A stretch of 64,000 nucleotides of DNA from Ignavibacteriota bacterium (GCA_019637995.1 JAHBUQ010000005.1:1-64000); one strand, 5' to 3'; positions 24,079 to 32,916 are shown, counted from the first letter of the stretch. Notes: a model not told the origin generated them from the sequence alone. Translations and numbers: made by a program.

Positions 24079-25371
24079 TTAATCTTTAAATAAGTTAGCT
24101 ATATTATCAAAACTGATTTCTTCTATTTCAATCCCATGCTCTGCCGGATTGATTTTTTCATAATCAGCAGTCACATCTTTAGTATTAATGACTGCAATTT
24201 CTTCTTTTTTTACCTCTTGAGAAATATTCTCAAGCACTTTGCTCACAACATCCTCATTCACTTCAGGGAGTTTTATATCTTTAGATTTAATATTCTTAAC
24301 TGCTTCCGGCTCATCAATATTATCAGCAAGAAGTACAATCTCAGGAGGATTAACATTTACAGGCTTGCTTATCGTTTTGCCTGCTTGTTTTTTATACCTG
24401 CTGATTGCTTTCTCTTCGAAAGTCATTACTTCAAGATTATCTTTAAAATCATCTTTTCCGTAAGCAAGAACTCCTTTGAAATTGTGAATAATTTTATTTT
24501 GCGATTGCAGTTGTTTAGTTTTGAATATTTTCACATAATATTCTATACAATCTTTCTCATTTGAATTAGTTTGGTCTTTTAAATAGTAAGCAGGCTCTTC
24601 AGAATTATTCCAGTCTTTAGGAGCCCAATTATAGACCTTTTCAATAGGGACATGAGGATAAAATTCAGTAAACAGATTCTTATACATATGAACTTGGGCT
24701 TCATTCGATTCAGAGAATCCGTGTCTTCCTGATTTGAAGTCAACAACAGCAGTAACTGTTCTTGTCTTGTCTTCTTTAATCTCTCCGTTCTTATCATATT
24801 TAATATCTGTTTTAAGAATTTTCCCATTTTCACCTGTGCCTATTCTCATTTGGCACACCAGGTCAATTGCACCTCCATATCCAAGTTTATTAGATATTAA
24901 AACAATCTCGACTGCCAGAGGAACTACATTGTAATCATGAACAAACTTATGAAAAGCCAGTAAGTCATGTTTAAGTTTAGAGCTCCATTCCCAAGTATCA
25001 AAATTAATGCGTTTTGACATCACAAAAGTATTGATTCTTGCTTCGATAGAGTTCAAATCGAACTGCTTTAGAATAAGATATTCAGCAAGGCAAGTATGGT
25101 CGAGTGTTCCATAAAATCCGGCTTCTTTCATAAGCTGGTTTGCTTTATTCAGTCCGTATGACGCTTTCCAGAGTTCGAGCCAATATGGGGTTGGCATAAC
25201 TTTATCTAATATTGTAGTCACTGAGGCTTCTTCAATATATTTGAGTTCTTCTGATATGCTATAATATTTTCTTTGCCCTTTTGCATCGTGTCTGTATACT
25301 ATCGGAGGAGGTGTAAGTAAAATCTCCTGATTATAAAACAGAGGCTTTATGACCAAATCATCGTGTTGCAT
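24079..25371 (-). CDS. PD-(D/E)XK phage exonuclease (YqaJ/RecB-like)
   Basis: A 430-residue protein. The catalytic core is between 155 and 235: GYGGAIDLVC (about 162-171; Asp), VVDFKSGRHGFSESNEAQVHMYKNLF (about 207-232; D-x-K and the helix Gln-x-x-x-Tyr). The last 100 residues are a charged, low-complexity tail. This layout fits phage RecB/YqaJ-type exonucleases that process double-strand ends for recombination. No RecT/annealing protein is recognisable beside it. Confidence 0.8.
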   Translation of the reverse strand: MQHDDLVIKPLFYNQEILLTPPPIVYRHDAKGQRKYYSISEELKYIEEASVTTILDKVMPTPYWLELWKASYGLNKANQLMKEAGFYGTLDHTCLAEYLILKQFDLNSIEARINTFVMSKRINFDTWEWSSKLKHDLLAFHKFVHDYNVVPLAVEIVLISNKLGYGGAIDLVCQMRIGTGENGKILKTDIKYDKNGEIKEDKTRTVTAVVDFKSGRHGFSESNEAQVHMYKNLFTEFYPHVPIEKVYNWAPKDWNNSEEPAYYLKDQTNSNEKDCIEYYVKIFKTKQLQSQNKIIHNFKGVLAYGKDDFKDNLEVMTFEEKAISRYKKQAGKTISKPVNVNPPEIVLLADNIDEPEAVKNIKSKDIKLPEVNEDVVSKVLENISQEVKKEEIAVINTKDVTADYEKINPAEHGIEIEEISFDNIANLFKD

Positions 25372-25381
25372 TTGTTTTTCC

Positions 25382-25573
25382 TTAATTGATGAATATTTTG
25401 TTATTTAACATTGACAACTTTCTGTCTAAAAAGACTACTTTTGCATAATTAGACTTGAGAGATGTTTTAACTGTACCGGTCTTTTTAATTGACTTGTAAA
25501 TCCCATAAGCCATCATCACAGGGAGTCCTACAAATATCACTCCCAACATCCAGACTATAATAAATTCACTCAT
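25382..25573 (-). CDS. Single-pass membrane protein, unknown
   Basis: A 63-residue protein with one transmembrane helix (about 5-27, FIIVWMLGVIFVGLPVMMAYGIY) and a basic cytoplasmic-type tail. It overlaps the upstream gene by 4 nt. Function unknown. Confidence 0.5.
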   Translation of the reverse strand: MSEFIIVWMLGVIFVGLPVMMAYGIYKSIKKTGTVKTSLKSNYAKVVFLDRKLSMLNNKIFIN

Positions 25574-25947
25574 TGTGCATCCCCTTTGAAAGCTTTAAGT
25601 CCGAAAATAGGATTAACACCCCACTGACCGTCCTGACTTGGCTGATAAGCATCGCTTTCTTTAATGATTCTGAATTGTACATTTTTTCGAAGAATTCCAA
25701 ACCTCAATTCTGCTATACATCTTGCTAACAATCCATCTATGTATGTAGCTTTGATTTTAAAAGATGTCAAACGCTTCTGACTGTACCATTTTTGAATCCA
25801 ATCAATAGGATGCGATTCATTTTTTCGCCATGTGATTTGAGTAATCTTTGACATTCCCTCCCAATCTCTGTTCGCCCATTTTTCTAAGAATTCAAACAAA
25901 GCTCTTGGAGCTGTCCCGATACCGAAATCTGATATATTTTGTTTCAT
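25570..25947 (-). CDS. Phage protein, unknown
   Basis: A 125-residue protein with PRALFEFLEKWANRDWEGMSKITQITWRKNE then a beta-rich half. The pattern of a helix followed by strands with conserved Trp loosely recalls NTF2-like folds, but there is no clear match. It overlaps the next gene by 4 nt. It lies between recombination and lysogeny genes. Confidence 0.5.
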   Translation of the reverse strand: MKQNISDFGIGTAPRALFEFLEKWANRDWEGMSKITQITWRKNESHPIDWIQKWYSQKRLTSFKIKATYIDGLLARCIAELRFGILRKNVQFRIIKESDAYQPSQDGQWGVNPIFGLKAFKGDAQ

Positions 25948-25950
25948 AAT

Positions 25951-26193
25951 TTACCCCAAATTTTTGATTAATAAAACAATTACAGTTATAGCAGTCGTTG
26001 CGATTACTGCTAATTCAGTAATCCTCTTTTCATTCCTGAGAAGATACCAGTATGGATGAGGCTTTACAGGCAGTCTTACAGGTTTAAAAGCGGGGGCTTG
26101 ACTTAATTTACATAAATGTTTAACTTTGTCCAAGAGTTTGTCAAGCCCTTGCTCCGCTACAGTTTTGTGTAACAAAATTGTTTTTGTTGTCAT
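25951..26193 (-). CDS. Small membrane protein, unknown
   Basis: An 80-residue protein with a C-terminal transmembrane helix (about 60-79, ELAVIATTAITVIVLLIKN) and a basic N-terminal part. The tail-anchored layout is typical of small phage membrane proteins. It overlaps the next gene upstream by 4 nt. Confidence 0.5.
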   Translation of the reverse strand: MTTKTILLHKTVAEQGLDKLLDKVKHLCKLSQAPAFKPVRLPVKPHPYWYLLRNEKRITELAVIATTAITVIVLLIKNLG

Positions 26194-26441
26194 GATAGTT
26201 CCTGTTTGATTTGAATTTTAACAGATTTGAGTTCTTCTTCCAATATAACTTTGAGTGAATCTATCTCAGCATTTTTCAACTTGTCTAACAAGTCGAGCTT
26301 TTCACGCATAAGTAGCTCTGAAGTGATATAGTTATCGAAAGAAGTGCCGGATTTTACCCGATGCAGAGCTTTATCAAGAAATGATTTATAGTCTGCTAAT
26401 TGCTGAAATTTCAGCTCGTCTTGAAGTTTTTCTTTTGCCAT
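26190..26441 (-). CDS. Small coiled-coil protein, unknown
   Basis: An 83-residue helical, Lys/Glu-rich protein (MAKEKLQDELKFQQLADYKSFLDKA...). A GAAGGGGCCACGAC ribosome-binding region precedes it. No family recognised. Confidence 0.45.
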   Translation of the reverse strand: MAKEKLQDELKFQQLADYKSFLDKALHRVKSGTSFDNYITSELLMREKLDLLDKLKNAEIDSLKVILEEELKSVKIQIKQELS

Positions 26442-26534
26442 GTCGTGGCCCCTTCGTATTTTTGAATAAAAGTTATTGACTTCTCTTGTCGGTTTTTGTT
26501 AAATTATGTCCGGCAAGAGTTTTTTTTTATCATT

Positions 26535-26774
26535 TTAGCTGAATAATTTTTTCCGCCTTTTGCGTACTTTTGGCTTATCTGCAGGCATGATTGCCTTAGA
26601 AGTATTCAGTGCATCCAAATCATCCTGTTTAAATCTTCGAACTTTTCTTTTTCCATCCTGATACTCTGCGAGTGTTATAGATGGGATAATGCCGTTATTG
26701 ACATATCGAATAAAAGTAGTTCTGTGAATATTCAGGTATTCGTATGCTTGTCTTGCCGTTAATAAAGATGTCAT
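26535..26774 (-). CDS. Excisionase-like / MerR-type HTH protein
   Basis: A 79-residue protein. Residues 3-55 match the helix_turn_helix_17/excisionase form: LLTARQAYEYLNIHRTTFIRYVNNGIIPSI, then RRFKQDDLDAL. The C-terminus is strongly basic (KPKVRKRRKKLFS). It may be the recombination directionality factor for the tyrosine integrase at 41994 or a regulator of the early operon. It begins 3 nt after the end of the upstream gene. Confidence 0.75.
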   Translation of the reverse strand: MTSLLTARQAYEYLNIHRTTFIRYVNNGIIPSITLAEYQDGKRKVRRFKQDDLDALNTSKAIMPADKPKVRKRRKKLFS

Positions 26775-26777
26775 AAA

Positions 26778-27026
26778 TTAGTTCCTCACAACTTTATAAA
26801 AGCTCTTTTTACTTAAATGGTCAATGTGAGTAGTAACATCACAAAGAAATATATCACCAAAAACATGATGTCCACGCAATTGGATATGTCTTTTTTTTAG
26901 TTTATAAGTCAGGTAAGCGATAGCTTCATCCCAAAGTTCAGGAGCTATTTTGCTGATTTCAGTCACAACGGGATTCAACTTTTCGATTATATGCTCCGGC
27001 AATAAATGCCCTGTATTATCGTCCAT
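26778..27026 (-). CDS. Small phage protein, unknown
   Basis: An 82-residue protein: a helical first half (EHIIEKLNPVVTEISKIAPELWDEAIAYLTYKLKKR), then a strand-rich half with Cys/His residues. It begins 62 nt after the ParB-like gene. No family is recognised. Confidence 0.45.
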   Translation of the reverse strand: MDDNTGHLLPEHIIEKLNPVVTEISKIAPELWDEAIAYLTYKLKKRHIQLRGHHVFGDIFLCDVTTHIDHLSKKSFYKVVRN

Positions 27027-27088
27027 AGAAATGCTCCAAAATAAGTTATAGAATGTTTATAATCCTCTTGTGCCAAAGGGGATTTTTT

Positions 27089-28087
27089 TTATGATAACTG
27101 ATAATTGATGTATTCAGAAAGGATTGATACAATTTCCCTGCATCTCTCAGACTTAACATTTTTGTAAGCCTCTAATACATTCAAAACATCGTTTTTTAAG
27201 TCAATGATATCCTTGTCTCTTTTTACTCTTCCAAGTATACTAAATTCAGGATCATTCTGATCAGTAATTATGTCTTTCGTAGGAACATAATCCAAAAACT
27301 CAACAGCTCTTTTAATTTTTCTCTTGATAAGCAAATCAATACAATCATTTTGGTCATACTGAGTATCAAGAGAAGCTATAAAATCAAGTGAAGGTTTATT
27401 GTTAAAGAATCTGGTTCCAATGAGCCTGCGTCTGAGCTTTTCATTTAGATGAAGGTCAGGATACTCAATCATAGTAAAATTATCTTTATAATTGTCATCC
27501 TTTTTCTTTTTCCCAATATTGCTTACGTTCATAGTTGCGGTTTTTCCATACTTATTAACATAAGTTCTTAGCTCAGGTTCTGTGATTTCAGGGGCTTCCG
27601 GTTCTTCCGGGGGGAATTCGTTTAGTTCGTCACTAGCAATATTGCTAGTGAGATTTTGGAATTCGTCTCTTATTTTTGTGACGAATTGACGAGTTACATT
27701 GACAATTTCAGCAATTTTATGGTCAGACCATTTACACCATTCATCATCATTAAGTAGCATCATCACTGATTTTCTTTTATCAGCATTAGACCTTTTCAGA
27801 CCATGTTTGGAGTTTACTCCGCAAGCATACAAAATCGCATCTCTTTGTGTCCCATCAATCACTTCACAATCAACATCATAAATTTTAGACTTGATATAAG
27901 CATAAAATCTATGATATCCATCAACAAGATAATAAGTAACGCTATCAAAGAACACCGTCATCGGAGGGAAAACCTCACCGGACATCATTTTCTCATGATA
28001 GTCCTGAACAACTTCCTGATTAAGTTCAGCTCTGTTTTGAAATTTCTGTTCTTTCTTGAGCTGTTGAACATTAAGTTTAACAATCAT
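27089..28087 (-). CDS. ParB/Srx-like DNA-binding protein
   Basis: A 332-residue protein with a ParB-type N-terminal domain (PPMTVFFDSVTYYLVDGYHRFYAYIKS, about 41-67) and an HTH (about 115-140: WSDHKIAEIVNVTRQFVTKIRDEF). The C-terminal 150 residues are charged with no known domain. In phages such proteins serve in plasmid-like partition or in transcription control. It overlaps the ribbon-helix-helix gene by 4 nt. The TGTACA array at 13.7-14.2 kb is a conceivable binding target. Confidence 0.75.
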   Translation of the reverse strand: MIVKLNVQQLKKEQKFQNRAELNQEVVQDYHEKMMSGEVFPPMTVFFDSVTYYLVDGYHRFYAYIKSKIYDVDCEVIDGTQRDAILYACGVNSKHGLKRSNADKRKSVMMLLNDDEWCKWSDHKIAEIVNVTRQFVTKIRDEFQNLTSNIASDELNEFPPEEPEAPEITEPELRTYVNKYGKTATMNVSNIGKKKKDDNYKDNFTMIEYPDLHLNEKLRRRLIGTRFFNNKPSLDFIASLDTQYDQNDCIDLLIKRKIKRAVEFLDYVPTKDIITDQNDPEFSILGRVKRDKDIIDLKNDVLNVLEAYKNVKSERCREIVSILSEYINYQLS

Positions 28088-28284
28088 AATTTAGCCTCTT
28101 TAGAATTTATCAGCTCTTCATAAGCCATATTGATAAGAGCTCTTACCATTGTTGCATCCTTCTTAATATTTGATGCCTTTTTAATCTTTTCAAGTTTTTC
28201 ATCATCATTAGGATGAAGCAGAATATGTACTCTCCGATAATCCGGCAATTCTTTATAATCTTGCATTTTCTTTAAATCAAACAT
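28084..28284 (-). CDS. Ribbon-helix-helix-like small regulator
   Basis: A 66-residue protein with a beta strand (RRVHILLHPNDDEKLEKIKK) then two helices (ATMVRALINMAYEEL), typical of RHH regulators. The start at 28284 (MFDLKK) is chosen because GCGAGGTT precedes it; 28 more upstream in-frame codons lack a ribosome-binding site. It is probably a co-regulator of the ParB-like gene. Confidence 0.6.
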   Translation of the reverse strand: MFDLKKMQDYKELPDYRRVHILLHPNDDEKLEKIKKASNIKKDATMVRALINMAYEELINSKEAKL

Positions 28285-28402
28285 ATTTACTTTTAACCTC
28301 GCATTAAATGTTGATACAAATTTCATAGAATACACATTTATTTTGTGCAAAATTTTTGTGTATTTCAAAAAATTACTTATTTTTGTTTATTGAGTAAGAA
28401 CG

Positions 28403-28582
28403 TTATGTAGTTCTGTACTTTGGTAGTGCATCTTTGAGGTGTTGCATTATAATTTTGCGAGCTAATGCAACCCTCGAAGGTTTACCCTCATATTCACGAA
28501 GTTCATCAAAGTCATCGAGAAAATTTTTCTCGACAGGAACTTGAATAAGAGGAAGCCTTTTTATAGATTTTTTAGTAGCCAT
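28403..28582 (-). CDS. Second small RHH-like regulator
   Basis: A 59-residue protein (MATKKSIKRLPLIQ..., with an EYEGKPSRVALARKIIMQHL second half). A strand followed by two helices suggests a ribbon-helix-helix protein, like the gene just downstream. The start is preceded by AGGAACTGCTATT. It is the first gene of the leftward operon, divergent from the repressor genes across the palindromic operators at 28722. Confidence 0.55.
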   Translation of the reverse strand: MATKKSIKRLPLIQVPVEKNFLDDFDELREYEGKPSRVALARKIIMQHLKDALPKYRTT

Positions 28583-28721
28583 AATAGCAGTTCCTATTTA
28601 GTTATTAAAATATTTAGTTTTTTAATTTTGATTTTTTGCGCGTTTCCAGTTGTCAAAGAACATCGTATTTATTTTGCTGAAAAAATTGTTTTTTTCAAAT
28701 GCGATTTAAATACAATGCTAA

Positions 28722-28776
28722 AATATGGAATTTCCATATTATAACCAAATAAAAAATATGATTTTTCCATATTTTT
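28722..28776. promoter_or_regulatory. Palindromic operators between divergent lysogeny genes
   Basis: A perfect palindrome AATATGGAATTTCCATATT (28722-28740) and a related imperfect one (AATATG-N7-CATATT, about 28755-28774) lie between the leftward RHH gene and the rightward HTH gene. They are the obvious candidate binding sites for the phage repressor. Confidence 0.7.
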
Positions 28777-28817
28777 TATAACATTTTTTTATTTTTTTTT
28801 AACAACTTTGTAATTAT

Positions 28818-29258
28818 ATGGATTTAAAGGATTTAAATACTCCTCAAAAAAGACTGCGATATTTTGTTGAAAAATACTTTGATAAAAAGAAGGATTTTGC
28901 AATTGCTATCGGCATTAAGCCACAAGATTTAACCCCATATATCAACACCAAGGAAGAATCAACTGGAAAAAGAATCACGTTGACAGATCATAAAAAAATT
29001 GAACGAATTAAAGAATTAGGCTTGAATCCAGAGTGGTATGTTAGCGGAGAAGGTAGCCCTTTGCTTAGCAAGTCCTCTGGTAATATCATGCTTGATGTTG
29101 ATACAAAAGCAGTTACTTTTTATCTACCCGATATCTCGAATATGACTATTGAACAGTTATTCTCATTAAAGGATAGATATAAGAAAAGCCTTAAAACTAT
29201 TGATAAATTTTTAGAAAATATTGATAATGCTATAAAACGGATTTCATCAAACATATAA
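28818..29258 (+). CDS. Phage repressor-type HTH protein
   Basis: A 146-residue protein. The N-terminal 75 residues resemble the Xre/CI HTH of phage repressors that carry a helix-turn-helix plus a conserved LNPEWYVSGEGSPLL end (about 71-85), followed by a coiled-coil C-terminus (about 110-146). The usual C-terminal S24 peptidase is absent, but it is encoded as a separate gene 10 nt downstream. It probably represses the early operon through the palindromes at 28722. Confidence 0.75.
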   Translation: MDLKDLNTPQKRLRYFVEKYFDKKKDFAIAIGIKPQDLTPYINTKEESTGKRITLTDHKKIERIKELGLNPEWYVSGEGSPLLSKSSGNIMLDVDTKAVTFYLPDISNMTIEQLFSLKDRYKKSLKTIDKFLENIDNAIKRISSNI

Positions 29259-29268
29259 GGAACACTTA

Positions 29269-29715
29269 ATGTCAAAAGGTAATTATAATAGTAATGTTGA
29301 CAGATTATTTACAATCGGAATTACAAATGTAGAATTATACACAAGTTCATTTGTTGGGGGCCCTGGAGCGGATATTAACGACGGGATTGAAGTAGTGCAA
29401 TTTCCACACATACCCGGATTAGACTCATCAAAACATAAATTAATAGTTGTTAAGGGTGATTCAATGTCGCCATTCATTGATGAGGGCGACACTGTGATTA
29501 TTGAGTTATATCAAAAAAACAAAAAACCAAAGAAAGGAGATGTTGTTGCAGTTATACTTAATGGTGATTTAATCCTTAAAATTTTCGACCCTGGTACACC
29601 ATGTTTATATTTGTCTTCCGTTAATCAGGATTATGAACCTATTCAAGTATATGACACTGATACATGCGATATTATCGGTAAAGCTTGGAAAGTGGTGAAA
29701 GATGCTGTTTTATAA
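29269..29715 (+). CDS. S24 (LexA/CI-type) peptidase, separate from its HTH
   Basis: A 148-residue protein with the catalytic Ser in VKGDSMSP (Ser65) and Lys in GDLILKIF (Lys104), the S24 Ser-Lys dyad. It has no obvious DNA-binding domain. It follows the HTH gene within one operon, so DNA-binding and sensor/protease functions of the repressor are split in two proteins. How RecA-dependent cleavage would then act is unclear. Confidence 0.8.
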   Translation: MSKGNYNSNVDRLFTIGITNVELYTSSFVGGPGADINDGIEVVQFPHIPGLDSSKHKLIVVKGDSMSPFIDEGDTVIIELYQKNKKPKKGDVVAVILNGDLILKIFDPGTPCLYLSSVNQDYEPIQVYDTDTCDIIGKAWKVVKDAVL

Positions 29716-29741
29716 TTATCATAAATATTTGTGAGGTTGTC

Positions 29742-30494
29742 ATGATATATGTAATAATAGGTGTTATACTTTTATTATGGGGATTGTATCTCGTTTTTTA
29801 TTCGTTGAGGAATAAAAGGCATTTTTTGTGGCTGGACAGCAACCCGCCAACAGATATTGATGTTTTATTCGATATGAAACAAAGTGATACTTCATTATTT
29901 GACAATTTCGAAGCACCAATTGAACTTAGTGGTAAAATACTTGATGATAAATTTCTAATTTCACCTATCAAAAATTTAGAATGTGTATACTATAATTCCA
30001 AGATTACAAATTATATAAAAAAGCCATACTACTATTATGAAGGCAAAAGAAAAAGAAAAGGTCAGACCGTTAGCAGTGAAGTCGAATTTTCTGAAAGCAA
30101 ATTCATGGAATTTGAAATTAAAACAAAAGGAAATAATATTTTAACTGTTTTGCCTGAAAACCCTAAAATTGATAATTTGATTTATTATAAACATGAAGAA
30201 AATTTAAATAAAAAGCTTGCTCAAGATACATACCTAATTCGAAAAGTTTTTGAAGAAGAAATTGTTTTAACAGATACTGATGTTTTTATTGTTGGTTCAC
30301 TGAATGTCCAGGATGGCAAATTTGTTGTTAAAAAACCCAAGCAGAAAAACGTGCCATATATAATTACTAATAAATCAAAAAATGAACTACTTAAGAATTT
30401 CAAAGATGAATCTAAAAAGATATATATTGGTATTTTCTTTGTAATAATTGGTTTAGTGTTTTCATTTGCATATTTTATTGAAGAATTCAAGTAA
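29742..30494 (+). CDS. GIDE-like membrane protein
   Basis: A 250-residue protein with N- and C-terminal membrane helices (about 2-22 and 224-246) around a soluble domain. The domain's end (EEEIVLTDTDVFIVGSLNVQDGKFVVKKPKQKNVPYIITNKSKNELLKNF) matches the GIDE-type domain of MULAN-like proteins, widespread in bacteria without the RING part. The start at 29742 is chosen for its GAGGTTGTC site; an upstream in-frame start overlaps the peptidase gene. It may be prophage cargo for exclusion or defence. Confidence 0.6.
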   Translation: MIYVIIGVILLLWGLYLVFYSLRNKRHFLWLDSNPPTDIDVLFDMKQSDTSLFDNFEAPIELSGKILDDKFLISPIKNLECVYYNSKITNYIKKPYYYYEGKRKRKGQTVSSEVEFSESKFMEFEIKTKGNNILTVLPENPKIDNLIYYKHEENLNKKLAQDTYLIRKVFEEEIVLTDTDVFIVGSLNVQDGKFVVKKPKQKNVPYIITNKSKNELLKNFKDESKKIYIGIFFVIIGLVFSFAYFIEEFK

Positions 30495-30570
30495 CAAATA
30501 GTAGTTAAGAGTGACACTTTTTCTATAAAATCAAAATAACTAATAATAAACATTCTGTTGGAATATTTTT

Positions 30571-31062
30571 ATGCAAGCATCAATCAAAATTCAATTTAAC
30601 AAAGCGTTTTTTCGCAAATTCATATTATTTATTTTCATTTTCACTTCAGGCAGTTTAGTGGCAAAAGATTTCTCATTTGACTTTCTTAAGGGATTAAACA
30701 CTGGTTTAACCAATAAGAGAATTGTAGAAATTCTTGATTCAAATAAAATGGAATATTCGATTGAAACTAATGATGCTGGCGGTAAGTATTATTTGATTAA
30801 GCATGTTGTATTGTTTCAGGAACTTGAATTTAACGAGATAAGAATTCCTATGCTTAAAAATAAAAGCGAGTCAATTGTTGTACTAACAAATAATTATAAG
30901 GACTTATGGAAATCTATCGATTTTTTAAGTAAAGATGCAAAATGTGTAAAAAGGCATGATGAAAAGCCTGTACATTATTTCATTTACGATAACCATCTGA
31001 TAATAGTAAATTTCGATTCGGAAAGTATTGCTATCGTAAAATCAAAGCAGAAATGCAAATAG
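30571..31062 (+). CDS. Secreted/periplasmic protein, unknown
   Basis: A 163-residue protein with an N-terminal hydrophobic signal (about 14-32, FRKFILFIFIFTSGSLVAKD). The mature part has mixed helix and strand with two cysteines near the C-terminus. Plus-strand gene in the cargo zone, without a recognised domain. It may be a moron gene. Confidence 0.5.
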   Translation: MQASIKIQFNKAFFRKFILFIFIFTSGSLVAKDFSFDFLKGLNTGLTNKRIVEILDSNKMEYSIETNDAGGKYYLIKHVVLFQELEFNEIRIPMLKNKSESIVVLTNNYKDLWKSIDFLSKDAKCVKRHDEKPVHYFIYDNHLIIVNFDSESIAIVKSKQKCK

Positions 31063-31072
31063 ATTATAAACC

Positions 31073-31255
31073 ATGCATCCAGACTACAGAGTAGACATAT
31101 TGAACTATTGGAGATTTAAGAGCAGTAATCCCATGTGGAAACAGTGCATTATAGGTAATGAAAGTCCATACATATTCCATTTCCCATTATACAAAGGAGT
31201 ATGGAAGACAATGCCTAAGGAAATCGGAACTTTGTTTTTTGTGAGTAAGAACTAA
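31073..31255 (+). CDS. Short hypothetical protein, doubtful
   Basis: A possible 60-residue protein rich in aromatic residues starting 10 nt after the previous gene. There is no clear ribosome-binding site and no family. It may be a degraded end of something longer. Confidence 0.25.
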   Translation: MHPDYRVDILNYWRFKSSNPMWKQCIIGNESPYIFHFPLYKGVWKTMPKEIGTLFFVSKN

Positions 31256-31445
31256 ATAAAAATGGAGTTTCACTCCGGCAAGAATGAAACCCCCAATTTT
31301 TGGAAATTTTGATAACGAAGTCGAAATCAAAATCAAAATTTCATAATGTAAACAAATGATGACATTTGTCATTGTTTGCATAACAAAAATAGGGATTTTA
31401 TTTGAAATGTGCAAATTTTATTTTTTCAATAATATACCGTAGATT

Positions 31446-31943
31446 ATGAAAATACTATTACTCTTATTGTTTATCCTGAATTTATCGGTCTTCTCACAGA
31501 CCGCAGATGAACATTATAATTATGCACTTGTGAAATTCTTTGAAGAAGATTACTACGGTGCTATGATTCAGCTCTCAAAAGCTATTGAGATGAAACCCGA
31601 CTTTGCCGAAGCATACGGAAATCGCGGTTTCGTTTACTTCAATATCGGTGATACTGTCAAAGCTCTAAATGATTTCGATAAAGCCCTTGAGCTCAATCCG
31701 GCACTCCATACAATCTACAATAATCGTGGTTATCTGAACATACTCAGGAATAACTACGATTTAGCTATTCAGGATTTAGAGAAAGCCATCTCCATAAAAC
31801 CTGATTTTGCTGAAGCAATTTATAATCAAGGTTTAGCTTATTACGAACTCAAACAACTTGACAAAGCCTGCGAACTTTGGTATCAAGCAGGAGACTTAGG
31901 ATATACCAAAGCGTTCAAAAATATTAATGAAAAATGCAGATGA
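31446..31943 (+). CDS. Secreted TPR-repeat protein
   Basis: A 165-residue protein with a short signal peptide (MKILLLLLFILNLSVFSQ) and three to four tetratricopeptide repeats (about 19-155, with repeated ALxLxP and AY.NRG motifs). TPRs bind other proteins. It directly precedes the secreted nuclease gene, so the two may form a pair. Host-type secretion signals suggest recent acquisition from the bacterium. Confidence 0.75.
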   Translation: MKILLLLLFILNLSVFSQTADEHYNYALVKFFEEDYYGAMIQLSKAIEMKPDFAEAYGNRGFVYFNIGDTVKALNDFDKALELNPALHTIYNNRGYLNILRNNYDLAIQDLEKAISIKPDFAEAIYNQGLAYYELKQLDKACELWYQAGDLGYTKAFKNINEKCR

Positions 31944-31950
31944 AATTATT

Positions 31951-32916
31951 ATGAAAAATATCTTACTCTTATTTCTATTGCCATTATCTGTTTTCAGTCA
32001 GTACACACATACGGAGCTTGGAACTCCCGCAAGTTCTTACGATTTATCAATTGTATTCAGAACCGAATTTGCCTCAGGTGTCCGCTGTGATTTGGGCGTT
32101 CCAATTTGGGTATCATACAACCTGAATAAAGACTGGTTCGGAGACGTGCCTCGCTTCACAGGTAACTTTATAGTAGATTCACTTTTACCTGTTGACTGCC
32201 GTATCAGACATTCCGATTATACCAATTCAGGTTACGACAGGGGACACATGGTCAGAAGTCTTGAACGGACACGCACCGTTGACCAAAATAAAGCTACTTT
32301 CCGTATGTCAAATATTATTCCGCAACTTCCGGAACTGAATCAACAAACTTGGTTACGTATGGAAGAATATATTGAGAAACTCGCACTTGACAGCTTAAAA
32401 GAAATGTATATCTTTGCGGGTCCGGTTTATGCTAAGGACAAACCTTATACTTTTTACAATGACAAGGTTGCTATTCCTGACAGTTGCTATAAGATAGTAG
32501 TTGTTTTACCTTACGGTTCTAAAAAGGACGCTGTAAACGAGCATACAGAAGTGATTGCCTGTATGTTCCCTAACAATGCCCCTGATGTGAAAAATCACCA
32601 TTGGACTACTTACAAAACTACCATAGACCACATTGAGCAAAGCACAGGTATTGATTTTCTTTGGGAAATTCCGAAGTCTATTCAGGACGTACTCGAGGGA
32701 CGTAGTTCTACATCTGTTCCAAATAATTCTCAGCTCTTAATCTATCCTAACCCTGCTACTGATTATGTGGTGATACCATCTGAAAACTTCACGGTTTACA
32801 ACTCACTTGGATTTGTGGTCGGAACATATACCTATTCAAAAATAGATGTCTCAGCCCTGCCCAAAGGTGTGTACTTCGTAAGAACTGAGAACGGATTAAT
32901 TAAGTTTGTTAAATAA
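31951..32916 (+). CDS. Secreted DNA/RNA non-specific endonuclease with T9SS sorting domain
   Basis: A 321-residue protein. A signal peptide (MKNILLLFLLPLSVFSQ) comes first, then a His-metal-type nuclease with the DRGHM motif (about 99-103) and downstream RMSNIIPQLPELNQQTW (about 120-136). The C-terminus is a T9SS sorting domain (LLIYPNPATDYVVIPS...). It should be exported to the outer surface to degrade nucleic acid. An in-frame start at 31927 is possible but less good. A T9SS nuclease in a prophage is unusual cargo. Confidence 0.85.
   Translation: MKNILLLFLLPLSVFSQYTHTELGTPASSYDLSIVFRTEFASGVRCDLGVPIWVSYNLNKDWFGDVPRFTGNFIVDSLLPVDCRIRHSDYTNSGYDRGHMVRSLERTRTVDQNKATFRMSNIIPQLPELNQQTWLRMEEYIEKLALDSLKEMYIFAGPVYAKDKPYTFYNDKVAIPDSCYKIVVVLPYGSKKDAVNEHTEVIACMFPNNAPDVKNHHWTTYKTTIDHIEQSTGIDFLWEIPKSIQDVLEGRSSTSVPNNSQLLIYPNPATDYVVIPSENFTVYNSLGFVVGTYTYSKIDVSALPKGVYFVRTENGLIKFVK

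Noticed and set aside
28541..28744. Plus-strand frame of 67 codons in the lysogeny regulatory region
   Set aside because: It overlaps the 59-residue RHH-like gene and the palindromic operators, with no ribosome-binding site.
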